A stretch of DNA of 6,209 bases from CAXMNX01 sp051009475 (GCA_051009475.1 JBPCWO010000163.1:1-6209), one strand, 5' to 3'; shown: positions 1 to 6,209, counted from the stretch's first letter. The notes: generated by a model from the sequence alone, not told the origin. Translations and numbers: made by a program.

Positions 1-681
1 CTTTCGGCCAATTCGAAAAACCATCTCATTGGTAAGATAATTTGTGCCTGTATGAGGTGGCTCGAACGCACGTACTTGCCCGCGATCACCCAGGCCCGTC
101 GCCGTGGCGAGTGTTGTATCGGACGCGCCTTCGCGGCGATCCTGATCGACCCACGCAATGACCTGAAGAACTCCGGTGGCGACTAACAGCACGATTGCTG
201 GTGTGACGCGCCCGGTCAGCAATGCACCACCGGACAGCGAATAGGCCAGAAACAACGCCGGTGGCGACCAGTGATTCCATCGCGGGACGGTACGCATCTG
301 TGTATAGATCATCGACGTTGCGAAGACCGTACCCAACGCCAAAAGACCGCCTGGAATGCCAAAAATTCGCAAACGTGTGTCGAAAAACACCAAGCCAATG
401 CCGTAAAGCCCCATAAAAACCAATGTGATGACCGCAAGCCACGCCTCGCGGCTAAGCCACGATGACCGCCATTGCGTGAAGGCTTTCAATGCGCGTTCGG
501 GATGGCCAAGGTGAAAGGTCGAGGCACTTAAGCCACCTCCGGCCAGAAGATATGCTATGAAGAAAAACGCAAATGCCGTCCACCCGCGCGGTGCCGGCAC
601 ATCGAGACCTAGAAACGCAAACATTCCAAATCCGAGGCCTGACAGCGTCGTGAACAAAATAATCGAGGGTGCCGGATGCAT
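1..681 (-). CDS. soeC: SoeC/DmsC-like membrane anchor subunit (partial, C-terminus outside window)
   Basis: Integral membrane subunit that would anchor SoeAB to the cytoplasmic membrane and pass electrons to or from quinone. The reading frame is open from the ATG at 681 to base 1, giving 227 residues; the C-terminus lies outside the window. Visible features are an N-terminal membrane segment at about residues 8-26, further hydrophobic segments near 36-53, 83-99, 107-124, 142-157 and 161-178, and polar stretches typical of the DmsC/SoeC family: a conserved-looking block at 54-79 containing HLGHPERA and WRSSWLSRE, YTQMRTVPRWNHW at 126-138, and NEMVFRIGRK at the visible end. Family members have about eight membrane helices, so one or two should lie beyond the edge. 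The start ATG shares one base with the soeB stop (TGATG), which suggests translational coupling. The DmsC-type assignment is firm; the sulfite-specific name rests on the neighbours. Confidence 0.88.
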   Translation of the reverse strand, partial: MHPAPSIILFTTLSGLGFGMFAFLGLDVPAPRGWTAFAFFFIAYLLAGGGLSASTFHLGHPERALKAFTQWRSSWLSREAWLAVITLVFMGLYGIGLVFFDTRLRIFGIPGGLLALGTVFATSMIYTQMRTVPRWNHWSPPALFLAYSLSGGALLTGRVTPAIVLLVATGVLQVIAWVDQDRREGASDTTLATATGLGDRGQVRAFEPPHTGTNYLTNEMVFRIGRK

Positions 682-1430
682 CAGCCGAGCCTTTCGAGTG
701 TCTTGTCCAACCAGCCGAGGAACCCATCTGGTGCCGTGTCAATTGGCTCGAGGAATGGCGCAAGTACGTCCAGATCAGGTGTTTCGTCTTTTGGCCGCGG
801 TGGCAGGTATCGATTAACAGGTGCCGTGCCTTGTTCAGGCATGAGCTCTATTCCTCCACGGTCTGCGACAAGCCGAGAGACGTTACTTTCCGGATCGGCA
901 AAGTCGCCGAAATGGCGCGCGCCTGCCGGGCAGGTACGAACGCAGGCCGGCTCGCGATCTTCCTCTGGCAGGTTTTCGTTATGAATCCGATCGACACACA
1001 GTGTGCATTTCTTCATCACCTTCTCGGAAGGATCCATTTCCCGAGCTCCATAAGGACATGCCCAGGCGCATAGACCGCAACCGATGCAATCGCTTTCATT
1101 GACCAGAACGATGCCATCCTCGACCCGCCTGTAACTCGCGCCTGTCGGGCAGACGGTTACACACGGGGCGTCTGCGCAATGAAGACAGCTTTTCGGGAAG
1201 TGATAAAGCTGTGCGGGTCCAGTCTCGGGCTGAACTTCGTAGGAATGCACGCGATTGAGAAAGCTGCCAACTGGATTGGCGCCATAGGCATCGGTATCGG
1301 CCAGGGGCGCACCATAGTTTTCGTTGTTCCAGCCCTTGCAGGCAGTAACGCAGGCATGGCAGCCGACGCAGGTATCAAGATCTATGACCAGACCCAGCGA
1401 TTTTTCGGTGTGCGTAGGGAGCGTCGTCAT
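681..1430 (-). CDS. soeB: SoeB, four-cluster [4Fe-4S] electron-transfer subunit
   Basis: Ferredoxin-like subunit of 249 residues that carries electrons between the molybdenum subunit and the membrane anchor. Sixteen cysteines fall into four groups: C21/C24/C27/C31, C82/C85/C90/C94, C115/C118/C121/C125 and C142/C145/C163/C167. In this family the ligands are shared between groups, giving four [4Fe-4S] clusters. No ligand is replaced, unlike NarH, where a tryptophan substitution gives a [3Fe-4S] cluster. There is no signal peptide, consistent with a cytoplasmic location, and the C-terminal 60 residues or so hold no cluster motif. The start ATG overlaps the soeA stop by 4 bp (ATGA), and the stop overlaps the soeC start by 1 bp. 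The family (DmsB/NrfC/SoeB type) is clear; DmsB or PsrB are the alternatives, and the SoeA partner and missing Tat signal favour SoeB. Confidence 0.92.
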   Translation of the reverse strand: MTTLPTHTEKSLGLVIDLDTCVGCHACVTACKGWNNENYGAPLADTDAYGANPVGSFLNRVHSYEVQPETGPAQLYHFPKSCLHCADAPCVTVCPTGASYRRVEDGIVLVNESDCIGCGLCAWACPYGAREMDPSEKVMKKCTLCVDRIHNENLPEEDREPACVRTCPAGARHFGDFADPESNVSRLVADRGGIELMPEQGTAPVNRYLPPRPKDETPDLDVLAPFLEPIDTAPDGFLGWLDKTLERLG

Positions 1431-4234
1431 GCCCCGATCTTTCGCTTAACGACGTCGGGGCCCTTGCCGACCGGACTTTTCTGTGTGGGATGTGCGGGCA
1501 GGCTTTCTTTGGGCGCCGGGACCTTCTCGATCTTCACCCGCAGGTCGAACCAAGCTGCCTGGCCGGTGATTGGGTCCGAATTGGCCCAACGAAGCCCGTC
1601 GCCTTTGGGTGGCAATAGTTCGTGGATGATGTGGTTCAATAGAAAGCCCTTGGTTGCCTCGGGGGCGTCTGAATCAAGCGCCCAGGCGCCTTTGCGTTTG
1701 CCGATGGCATTCCAGGTCCAGACGGTATTTTCGTTCAGCGCCGCCATATGCATAACCGGAACAGTAATCTCTCCATGGGGCGACGTTACGCGAGCCCAGT
1801 CGCCTTCGGCGAAGTCGTTCGCCTGCCAGATTTTCGTGGGTACATAAAGCGGGTTTCTGCCGTGGATTTGCCGAAGCCAGGCGTTTTGGCTGCCCCAGGA
1901 ATGATACATCGCCATCGGTCGCTGCGTGAGTGCGTGGACGTCAAAGTCCTCGTCGGTCTCGCTGAACAGCGGATACCAAACCGGCAAAGGATCCATTGTT
2001 GCGCCGTAGCGAGGTTTCAGATGCTCGGGCGGGCTCCGTCGGTGTTTTCCTTCCGCCGCCAATTGAAAGCGGCGCAGAGGTTCGCACCAAAGTGTAAAGA
2101 GATAGGGCGAAGGGGCATCGAACAGGCCAAGATCGACCGCCCAGTCCTGATAGGCGGCATTCCACGGTTTGTAGAATTCGGCATCGTCGGGAATATGCTT
2201 GATCCAGTAACTACCGTTTTCCTTATATTTTTCAATCTGATCGGGATTCGCCGGTCCACGCCCGTATTCCTTGCCCTTGCCGCGCCAGCCGGCAAGTGGG
2301 CCGATGCCCGGTTTGCGTTCGTGGTTCTGGATGTAATCGGCATAATCTTTGTATTTCGGGCTTCCGTTATCGTTCACAAAGCCGGGTAGACCGAGCCGCG
2401 CGCCAAGATCGCATAGGACTGATTGAAAGCCACGAACGTCGCGGTCAGGTTCAACTACCGGCCACCGAATGGCATCCGCCGCTGCCCCGGCCTCGCAAAT
2501 CGGGCGGTCCAGCAGACTGATACAATCGTGGCGCTCAAGATACGTCGTGTCGGGAAGGATCAAGTCGGCATAGGCCACCATCTCGGAGGAATAAGCGTCT
2601 GAGTAGATGATCTTCGGGATCACATAATCGCCGCTCTCGTCAGTGTCGGTGAGCATGTGCATCACCTCGGACGTATTCATCGACGAATTCCACGCCATGT
2701 TGGCCATATAAAGGAACAGGGTGTCGATTTTGTAGGGGTCGCCCGCGTGCGCGTTCGAGATGACCATGTGCATCATCCCGTGGGACGACATCGGGTTGTC
2801 CCAGCTGAATGCCTTGTCGATGCGTTTCGGCGTGCCGTCATCGTTGATCAAGAGATCGTCCGGTCCGTGAACAAAACCGAGGTGCGGTCCATCAAGCGGT
2901 TTGCCAGGGGTCACTCCGGCGTGCGGCTTTGGGTGGGCTGTGGTCGGCTTGGGGTAGGGTGGTTTGAAACGAAATCCCCCCGGGACCTCAACGGTTCCCA
3001 AAATAATCTGCAGGAGATGCAAGGCACGGCAAGTCTGAAAGCCGTTCGAATGCGCGCTGATCCCACGCATGGCGTGAAAACTGACCGGGCGGCCCACCAT
3101 GGTTTTGTGTTTATCGCCCCTGAAATCAGTCCACTCGCGTTCTAGTTCGAGTGCCTCGTCAAAGGCGACCCGGGCAAGTTCCGCCGCAATGGCGCGAATT
3201 CGGTCAGGCGCCAGACCAACTTTGGGCGCGACCGTCTCGGGCGAATACTCGTCTGAAAGGTATCTTTCTGCCATATGATGTATAACCGGACGATGCGACA
3301 CTCCAGCGTGCCGCCAATTGGCGGATAGATCGGGTTTGACGCCCGGCGCATCGAATGCCTCGGGTTTTCCAGTTCGACGGTCGATGACCAGCTTCTTACC
3401 GGCCTCATCTGTCAGGATCAGGCCATACTCGTCGCTGGCAGGGTCCCCGTTCACTAAACAGGGCGCGTCGGTGAATCGCGCGAGATAATCAAGATCGATC
3501 CGACCAGCCTTCATCAGGCAATGCACCAGGCTCAGAATGAATAGCCCGTCAGTACCGGGAGTGATGCCGACCCATTCGTCAGCTACTGCGTTGTACCCGG
3601 TGCGGATTGGATTGACGCCGATGATCTTCGCACCACGCGCCTTGATTTTGCCGATGCCCATTTTGATGGGATTGCTGTCGTGATCCTCGGCGACGCCGAA
3701 GATCATGAATAGTTTTGTTCGCTCCCAGTCGGGTTGGCCAAATTCCCAGAATGCGCCACCCATTGTGTAGATTCCGGCGGCGGCCATGTTGACCGAGCAA
3801 AACCCACCGTGGGCTGCATAGTTAGGTGTGCCAAATGCCTGCGCCCAGTAAGAAGTGAAGGACTGCGATTGGTCGCGTCCGGTGAAGAACGCGAGCTTCG
3901 ATTGGTCGGTGTCACGCAAAGGTTTTAGCCAAGATACTGCGGTTTCTAGCGCCTCGTCCCAACTGATCTCCTCGAATTCGCCGGAACCCCTTGGGCCGAC
4001 GCGTTTCATTGGCGAGCGCAACCGAGCTGGGCTGAGGTGTTGCATGATGCCGGACGAGCCCTTTGCACACAGCACGCCACGGTTCACTGGGTGGTCACGG
4101 TTACCTTCGATATAGGCGACCTGACCGTCCTTCATGTGCACGTTGATGCCGCAACGACAGGCGCACATGTAACAGGTTGTTTTCCGCACTTCGTCGGAAA
4201 CCTTCGGCGAAGTGTTCAGTTCTGGTTGATGCAT
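1427..4234 (-). CDS. soeA: SoeA, molybdopterin-dependent sulfite dehydrogenase catalytic subunit
   Basis: Catalytic subunit of 935 residues of the DMSO-reductase family, binding bis-MGD molybdenum and one [4Fe-4S] cluster; the proposed reaction is oxidation of sulfite to sulfate with electrons going to quinone through SoeB and SoeC. Near the N-terminus C21, C24, C28 and C56 form CX2CX3CX27C, followed by AKG, as expected for the cluster and the Lys after it. C146 in AHGGFCSVNM lies where family members carry the amino-acid Mo ligand, so cysteine ligation is likely. The C-terminal dinucleotide-binding domain covers about 775-905. No twin-arginine signal is present, which fits cytoplasmic SoeA and argues against periplasmic PsrA/PhsA. 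I chose ATG 4234 because a GGGGAGAG stretch lies about 10 bases upstream; an in-frame ATG at 4273 would add 13 residues but has no ribosome-binding site. First gene of soeABC. The family is certain, the substrate inferred. Confidence 0.9.
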   Translation of the reverse strand: MHQPELNTSPKVSDEVRKTTCYMCACRCGINVHMKDGQVAYIEGNRDHPVNRGVLCAKGSSGIMQHLSPARLRSPMKRVGPRGSGEFEEISWDEALETAVSWLKPLRDTDQSKLAFFTGRDQSQSFTSYWAQAFGTPNYAAHGGFCSVNMAAAGIYTMGGAFWEFGQPDWERTKLFMIFGVAEDHDSNPIKMGIGKIKARGAKIIGVNPIRTGYNAVADEWVGITPGTDGLFILSLVHCLMKAGRIDLDYLARFTDAPCLVNGDPASDEYGLILTDEAGKKLVIDRRTGKPEAFDAPGVKPDLSANWRHAGVSHRPVIHHMAERYLSDEYSPETVAPKVGLAPDRIRAIAAELARVAFDEALELEREWTDFRGDKHKTMVGRPVSFHAMRGISAHSNGFQTCRALHLLQIILGTVEVPGGFRFKPPYPKPTTAHPKPHAGVTPGKPLDGPHLGFVHGPDDLLINDDGTPKRIDKAFSWDNPMSSHGMMHMVISNAHAGDPYKIDTLFLYMANMAWNSSMNTSEVMHMLTDTDESGDYVIPKIIYSDAYSSEMVAYADLILPDTTYLERHDCISLLDRPICEAGAAADAIRWPVVEPDRDVRGFQSVLCDLGARLGLPGFVNDNGSPKYKDYADYIQNHERKPGIGPLAGWRGKGKEYGRGPANPDQIEKYKENGSYWIKHIPDDAEFYKPWNAAYQDWAVDLGLFDAPSPYLFTLWCEPLRRFQLAAEGKHRRSPPEHLKPRYGATMDPLPVWYPLFSETDEDFDVHALTQRPMAMYHSWGSQNAWLRQIHGRNPLYVPTKIWQANDFAEGDWARVTSPHGEITVPVMHMAALNENTVWTWNAIGKRKGAWALDSDAPEATKGFLLNHIIHELLPPKGDGLRWANSDPITGQAAWFDLRVKIEKVPAPKESLPAHPTQKSPVGKGPDVVKRKIGA

Positions 4235-4244
4235 GTTTCCGACA

Positions 4245-4252
4245 CTCTCCCC
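4245..4252 (-). promoter_or_regulatory. Probable ribosome-binding site of soeA
   Basis: On the minus strand this reads GGGGAGAG, ending 10 bases before the ATG at 4234. It supports that start over the in-frame ATG at 4273, which is preceded by no purine-rich stretch. The spacing is slightly longer than ideal. Confidence 0.5.
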
Positions 4253-4414
4253 GAAGCGACTCTTATTCTGCATCGACAGGTGATGCGACCCCCATTGGCA
4301 GCATCTTGGTCTAGTTCTCTACAGATTTAAGGATTAGGGCCAGCTCGCCTGAGAATTTGAGTCCAGTCCCGATCCTTGTCGGCAGCATTGTGCAGCGTTA
4401 GGTTTGAATTAAGA

Positions 4415-4418
4415 GAGG
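4415..4418 (+). promoter_or_regulatory. Ribosome-binding site of the Lrp-like gene
   Basis: GAGG, within AGAGAGGTG, lies 7 bases before the ATG at 4426. This near-ideal spacing supports both that start and the view that this short reading frame is a real gene. Confidence 0.7.
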
Positions 4419-4425
4419 TGAACTA

Positions 4426-4677
4426 ATGAAGTGCGTGTTCGTTCAGATACGGTGTCGACCGGGCAAAACATATGATGTCGCGCGGGAGATTTTTTTGCGT
4501 GAAATCGTCTCGGAATTGTATTCGACCAGCGGTGATTTCGATTTGATGGCAAAAATATATGTGCCGGAAGATCAGGATATTGGAGTTTTCATAAACGAAG
4601 GGCTTCTGGACATTCCCAACATTGACCGTTCACTCACCACAATAACGTTTAAGGCCATTCACACCGATGGCGCCTGA
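4426..4677 (+). CDS. Stand-alone Lrp/AsnC ligand-binding (RAM) domain protein
   Basis: A protein of 83 residues that matches, end to end, the C-terminal ligand-binding/oligomerisation domain of Lrp/AsnC regulators and has no N-terminal helix-turn-helix. The alpha-beta RAM pattern is visible: a first strand at MKCVFVQIRC, a helix around residues 14-30, a second strand region with the typical GDFDLMAKIYV at about 36-46, a helix near 49-60, and a final strand with TTITFKAI. Stand-alone RAM proteins generally form oligomers that bind amino acids or related small molecules. Without a DNA-binding domain this one cannot be a classical repressor, but it could sense a ligand or assemble with a full-length Lrp protein. 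It is divergent from soeA and ends 3 bp from the converging reductase-like gene. A hand count gives about 46% GC, against about 58% nearby. The domain call is firm; the role in sulfite metabolism is unknown. Confidence 0.85.
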   Translation: MKCVFVQIRCRPGKTYDVAREIFLREIVSELYSTSGDFDLMAKIYVPEDQDIGVFINEGLLDIPNIDRSLTTITFKAIHTDGA

Positions 4678-4680
4678 GGC

Positions 4681-5463
4681 TTAAATCGTTTTGGTCCGTT
4701 GGTAGGCCGCCTCTAATCCTTGATCTATAGCTCTTTTCAGCTGCCCGGCGTCCAGGGTGCGCAGTCCCGCCGCCGTTGTTCCGTCGTAATTGATCATTTC
4801 GTCGACGAAATCTCGTGGCGCGCGATCGCCGTCGTTCATTTGGAGTCCGGCAGCAAGGAATAGTTGTTGCGTTGCTCGAACAGCAATGTTGTTCGGGATG
4901 TCGTGTTTAATGGCGTGCGCGACTACCGCGTCAGCAAATGCCGCAACAAATCCTGGGACGGGACCGGTGATCGCGGTAAATCGATCGATTTGGTCTTCGG
5001 TTTGCAGGCGGTCAGATTTTCCGGTGGCGGAAAGCAGGCGAGTGGCCTCGTTAGCGTCTGATTCGCTCAGAGAGCCACCTGATGTCCACGGCGAATAGGC
5101 CAATCGCATCGCGGCGGCGGGGCTCGACATCGCGCGAATGACGCGCTCACTGCCGGTTATGTCGCGGAGTTCCGCGAGGGTCACGCCGGCCATTACTGAA
5201 ATCACCAGCTTTTCGACCGCTGAGATCCGTAAGTCACGGGCCGCGGACGGCGGTACTGACAATACCACGATATCCACGGCTTCGATCATTGCGTCGGTGT
5301 CCGTCGTAACTGTGACATCCGACCAGCTGACAAACGGACCTGCATCTCCTGAACGATTGGATATCCAAAGCTCAGAGTCCGGGACCTCGCCACTATCCAG
5401 CCAGGCCCGTGCCAGCGCGCCACCAAGCGCGCCGGACCCTCCGATTATTCCAACGGATTTCAA
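4681..5463 (-). CDS. Pyrroline-5-carboxylate reductase-like NAD(P)-binding protein
   Basis: Protein of 260 residues resembling ProC in length and layout. A Rossmann nucleotide-binding motif, GIIGGSGALGG, lies at residues 5-15; a strand typical of the family, VVLSVPP, at 66-72; SVMAGVTLAEL at 89-99 and RVIRAMSSPAAAM at 107-119 match the region after the nucleotide fold; the helical dimerisation domain follows from about 160. Two ProC signatures are altered: the usual SGSGPAY is TGPVPGF at 166-172, and the SPGGTT segment is NYDGTT at 225-230. Substrate use may therefore differ from proline synthesis, so I give no symbol. I chose TTG 5463 because AAGGAG lies 7 bases upstream and the fold begins at once; a longer frame opening at 5607 would add 48 basic, low-complexity residues and overlap the neighbouring gene. 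Probably last gene of the operon with the coiled-coil and OmpA genes. Confidence 0.78.
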   Translation of the reverse strand: MKSVGIIGGSGALGGALARAWLDSGEVPDSELWISNRSGDAGPFVSWSDVTVTTDTDAMIEAVDIVVLSVPPSAARDLRISAVEKLVISVMAGVTLAELRDITGSERVIRAMSSPAAAMRLAYSPWTSGGSLSESDANEATRLLSATGKSDRLQTEDQIDRFTAITGPVPGFVAAFADAVVAHAIKHDIPNNIAVRATQQLFLAAGLQMNDGDRAPRDFVDEMINYDGTTAAGLRTLDAGQLKRAIDQGLEAAYQRTKTI

Positions 5464-5470
5464 TCGCTGT

Positions 5471-5476
5471 CTCCTT
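5471..5476 (-). promoter_or_regulatory. Ribosome-binding site that sets the TTG start of the reductase-like gene
   Basis: On the minus strand this reads AAGGAG (within GAAGGAGA), 7 bases before the TTG at 5463. It is the strongest Shine-Dalgarno match near this gene, and the codons directly after the TTG encode the first Rossmann strand. No ATG or GTG in frame lies at a suitable distance. Confidence 0.75.
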
Positions 5477-5487
5477 CGCCGGATAAG

Positions 5488-5515
5488 AACCTTCGGTTTG
5501 GCCTCAGGTCTGAGG
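5488..5515 (-). other. Two small inverted repeats in the intergenic gap
   Basis: The 55-bp gap between the coiled-coil gene and the reductase-like gene holds two short inverted repeats: CCTCAG and CTGAGG (5502-5507 and 5510-5515), separated by two bases, and AACC and GGTT (5488-5491 and 5495-5498), separated by three. Neither is followed by a T run in the direction of transcription, so they do not look like an intrinsic terminator. They might form small RNA hairpins ahead of the ribosome-binding site, or may be chance. Confidence 0.25.
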
Positions 5516-5518
5516 GGC

Positions 5519-5848
5519 TTAGGTATCTTGATTGACGCGTTCGATATAGGTGCGAAGTTCTTCGGATTCTGTCCGGGCGGCACGAAGCCCGTCCATTGCC
5601 GCGTCAAGTTCAGCTTCGGTTTGCGTCATCTTATTGATCAACTCGGCTTCGCGCTGCTGCAAGTAAGTGACTGCCTCGTCACGCTTTTCTTCGGCCTGGT
5701 GAAGTTCCTGCGCCATTCGATCCAGATCGTCCATGTCAGATCGCGTAACGCGGGTGATCCTGGAGATAAGCCAGTGCGCGAACCATCCCGCCATGAAAGC
5801 GACGAATAATATTGCAGCGGTCGCAAATATGAACTCAGTGCCGTTCAT
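5519..5848 (-). CDS. Small membrane-anchored coiled-coil protein of unknown function
   Basis: A protein of 109 residues. Residues 5-29 form one hydrophobic segment rich in Phe, Ala, Ile and Trp, followed by the basic residues R30 and R33, which suggests an anchor with the N-terminus outside and the rest in the cytoplasm. From about residue 37 to 106 the chain is highly charged, rich in Glu, Gln, Leu and Ala, with heptad-like spacing, and should form a long alpha-helical coiled coil. No catalytic motif is visible. The layout resembles YhcB/ZapG-type envelope or division proteins, but I see no sequence proof of that family. The ATG overlaps the stop of the upstream OmpA-family gene by 4 bp (ATGA), so the two are probably co-translated and may act together at the envelope. 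The orientation and partner are inferred. Confidence 0.75.
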   Translation of the reverse strand: MNGTEFIFATAAILFVAFMAGWFAHWLISRITRVTRSDMDDLDRMAQELHQAEEKRDEAVTYLQQREAELINKMTQTEAELDAAMDGLRAARTESEELRTYIERVNQDT

Positions 5849-6209
5849 TCGGTCTCACTTTCAGTCTCGGATGAATTTTCAGGCTGATCGCCGGATTCAT
5901 TCTCGGCGACGTCTTCAGGCAGCACAAGACGAAACTCGATCCGGCGGTTTGCCTCTCTGCCGTCCTCTGTTTTGTTGTCTGCGATCGGCTCAGCTTCGCC
6001 GTAGCCTCTTGCACTGAGATTGGATGTCAGAACCCGGCGAGTCATAATCTCGTTCAGCACCGCATCTGCGCGCGCCTGAGAAAGCTGTTGGTTCATTTCC
6101 TCGCGACCCTGACTATCGGTGTGCCCGCCAATTTCGATTTTTACAGTTTGGCAATTGCGCAAAAGCTCGGAAATTGCGTCTATCGTCTCCATGCCGGTGG
6201 GTTCAATAT
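5845..6209 (-). CDS. OmpA-family peptidoglycan-binding protein (partial, N-terminus outside window)
   Basis: C-terminal part (about 120 complete codons) of an OmpA-family outer-membrane or lipoprotein-type protein; the frame runs through the window end, so the start is not seen. Hallmarks of the OmpA C-terminal domain are present: IEIGGHTDSQG, whose Asp normally contacts diaminopimelate of peptidoglycan, then NQQLSQARADAV, ARGYGEAEPIADN and finally EANRRIEFRL, whose Arg is the second ligand-contact residue. The methionine at 6192 is internal, since the codons before it (IEPTG) continue the domain. After the domain the chain ends in an acidic tail of about 26 residues rich in Glu and Ser. The role is to tether the outer membrane to the cell wall. 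The stop overlaps the start of the coiled-coil gene. The domain is certain; the full architecture upstream, for example BON domains, cannot be judged. Confidence 0.9.
   Translation of the reverse strand, partial: IEPTGMETIDAISELLRNCQTVKIEIGGHTDSQGREEMNQQLSQARADAVLNEIMTRRVLTSNLSARGYGEAEPIADNKTEDGREANRRIEFRLVLPEDVAENESGDQPENSSETESETE

Larger units (their letters stand above)
4235..4425. promoter_or_regulatory. Divergent intergenic region between soeA and the Lrp-like gene
   Basis: This 191-bp region must hold promoters for both the soeABC operon (leftward) and the small Lrp-type gene (rightward). On the plus strand, TTGTCG at 4376-4381 and TAGGTT at 4399-4404 are 17 bases apart and would place a transcription start just before the ribosome-binding site of the Lrp-like gene. 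The -10 matches consensus at only three of six positions, so this is a weak candidate. I see no convincing leftward -35/-10 pair and no clear operator palindrome. GGCAGCAT occurs twice, at 4297-4304 and 4381-4388, which may be chance. A promoter role follows from gene orientation; the exact elements are uncertain. Confidence 0.4.

Noticed and set aside
86..763. Minus-strand reading frames at 86-442 and 452-763 that could pass for two small genes.
   Set aside because: They are out-of-frame shadows of soeC, whose own frame is open across the whole stretch from 681 to base 1 and gives a coherent DmsC-like membrane protein.
1179..1847. Plus-strand reading frame of 222 residues.
   Set aside because: It lies antisense to soeB and soeA, has no recognisable domain, and the opposite strand encodes well-conserved proteins.
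4235..4273. Longer soeA start at ATG 4273, adding 13 residues.
   Set aside because: No ribosome-binding site precedes it, whereas the ATG at 4234 has GGGGAGAG upstream. It is not excluded, only less likely.
4297..4388. Direct repeat GGCAGCAT at 4297-4304 and 4381-4388 as possible regulator sites.
   Set aside because: An 8-base repeat in a region this long is easily expected by chance, and it is not palindromic.
4671..4692. Possible bidirectional terminator at the convergent gene junction.
   Set aside because: The only stem is GCC/GGC around TGA, too short for an intrinsic terminator.
5138..5809. Plus-strand reading frame of 223 residues.
   Set aside because: It is antisense to the reductase-like and coiled-coil genes, with low-complexity Ser/Thr/Pro-rich translation and no domain pattern.

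Overview
The window looks like chromosomal DNA of an alphaproteobacterium, most likely of the Roseobacter/Rhodobacteraceae type. This rests on the familiar look of the proteins (a SoeABC set and an OmpA-family protein of roseobacter character), tight 1-4 bp gene overlaps and a GC content of roughly 58% in the sampled coding regions. The assignment comes from pattern recognition, not a database search. Coding density is high, and I see no mobile element, tRNA, rRNA or CRISPR array.

Left part (1-4234, minus strand): a complete soeA, a complete soeB and the first 227 codons of soeC, read right to left as soeA-soeB-soeC with a 4-bp and a 1-bp overlap. Together they encode a membrane-bound molybdenum iron-sulfur oxidoreductase of the DMSO-reductase family: a large catalytic subunit with bis-MGD and a [4Fe-4S] cluster, a four-cluster ferredoxin subunit, and a DmsC-like membrane anchor that exchanges electrons with quinone. 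SoeA has no Tat signal, so the catalytic site should face the cytoplasm, as in cytoplasmic sulfite dehydrogenase SoeABC. The likely role is oxidising sulfite to sulfate, for example sulfite released during breakdown of organosulfur compounds. The substrate is inferred.

Middle (4235-4680): a 191-bp divergent intergenic region, then a plus-strand gene for an 83-residue stand-alone Lrp/AsnC ligand-binding (RAM) domain without any helix-turn-helix. It is noticeably AT-richer than its neighbours and shares its upstream region with soeA.

Right part (4681-6209, minus strand): an apparent operon running right to left. It holds the C-terminal part of an OmpA-family peptidoglycan-binding protein (cut by the window end), a small protein with one membrane segment and a long coiled coil (4-bp overlap with the OmpA gene), and a diverged pyrroline-5-carboxylate-reductase-like protein that probably starts at a TTG codon. 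The last gene converges on the Lrp-like gene with only 3 bp between their stop codons.

I found no clearly new system. The points most worth a second look are the HTH-less Lrp-type protein divergent from soeABC, the reductase-like protein that lacks the family's signature residues, and the envelope pair of OmpA and coiled-coil protein.
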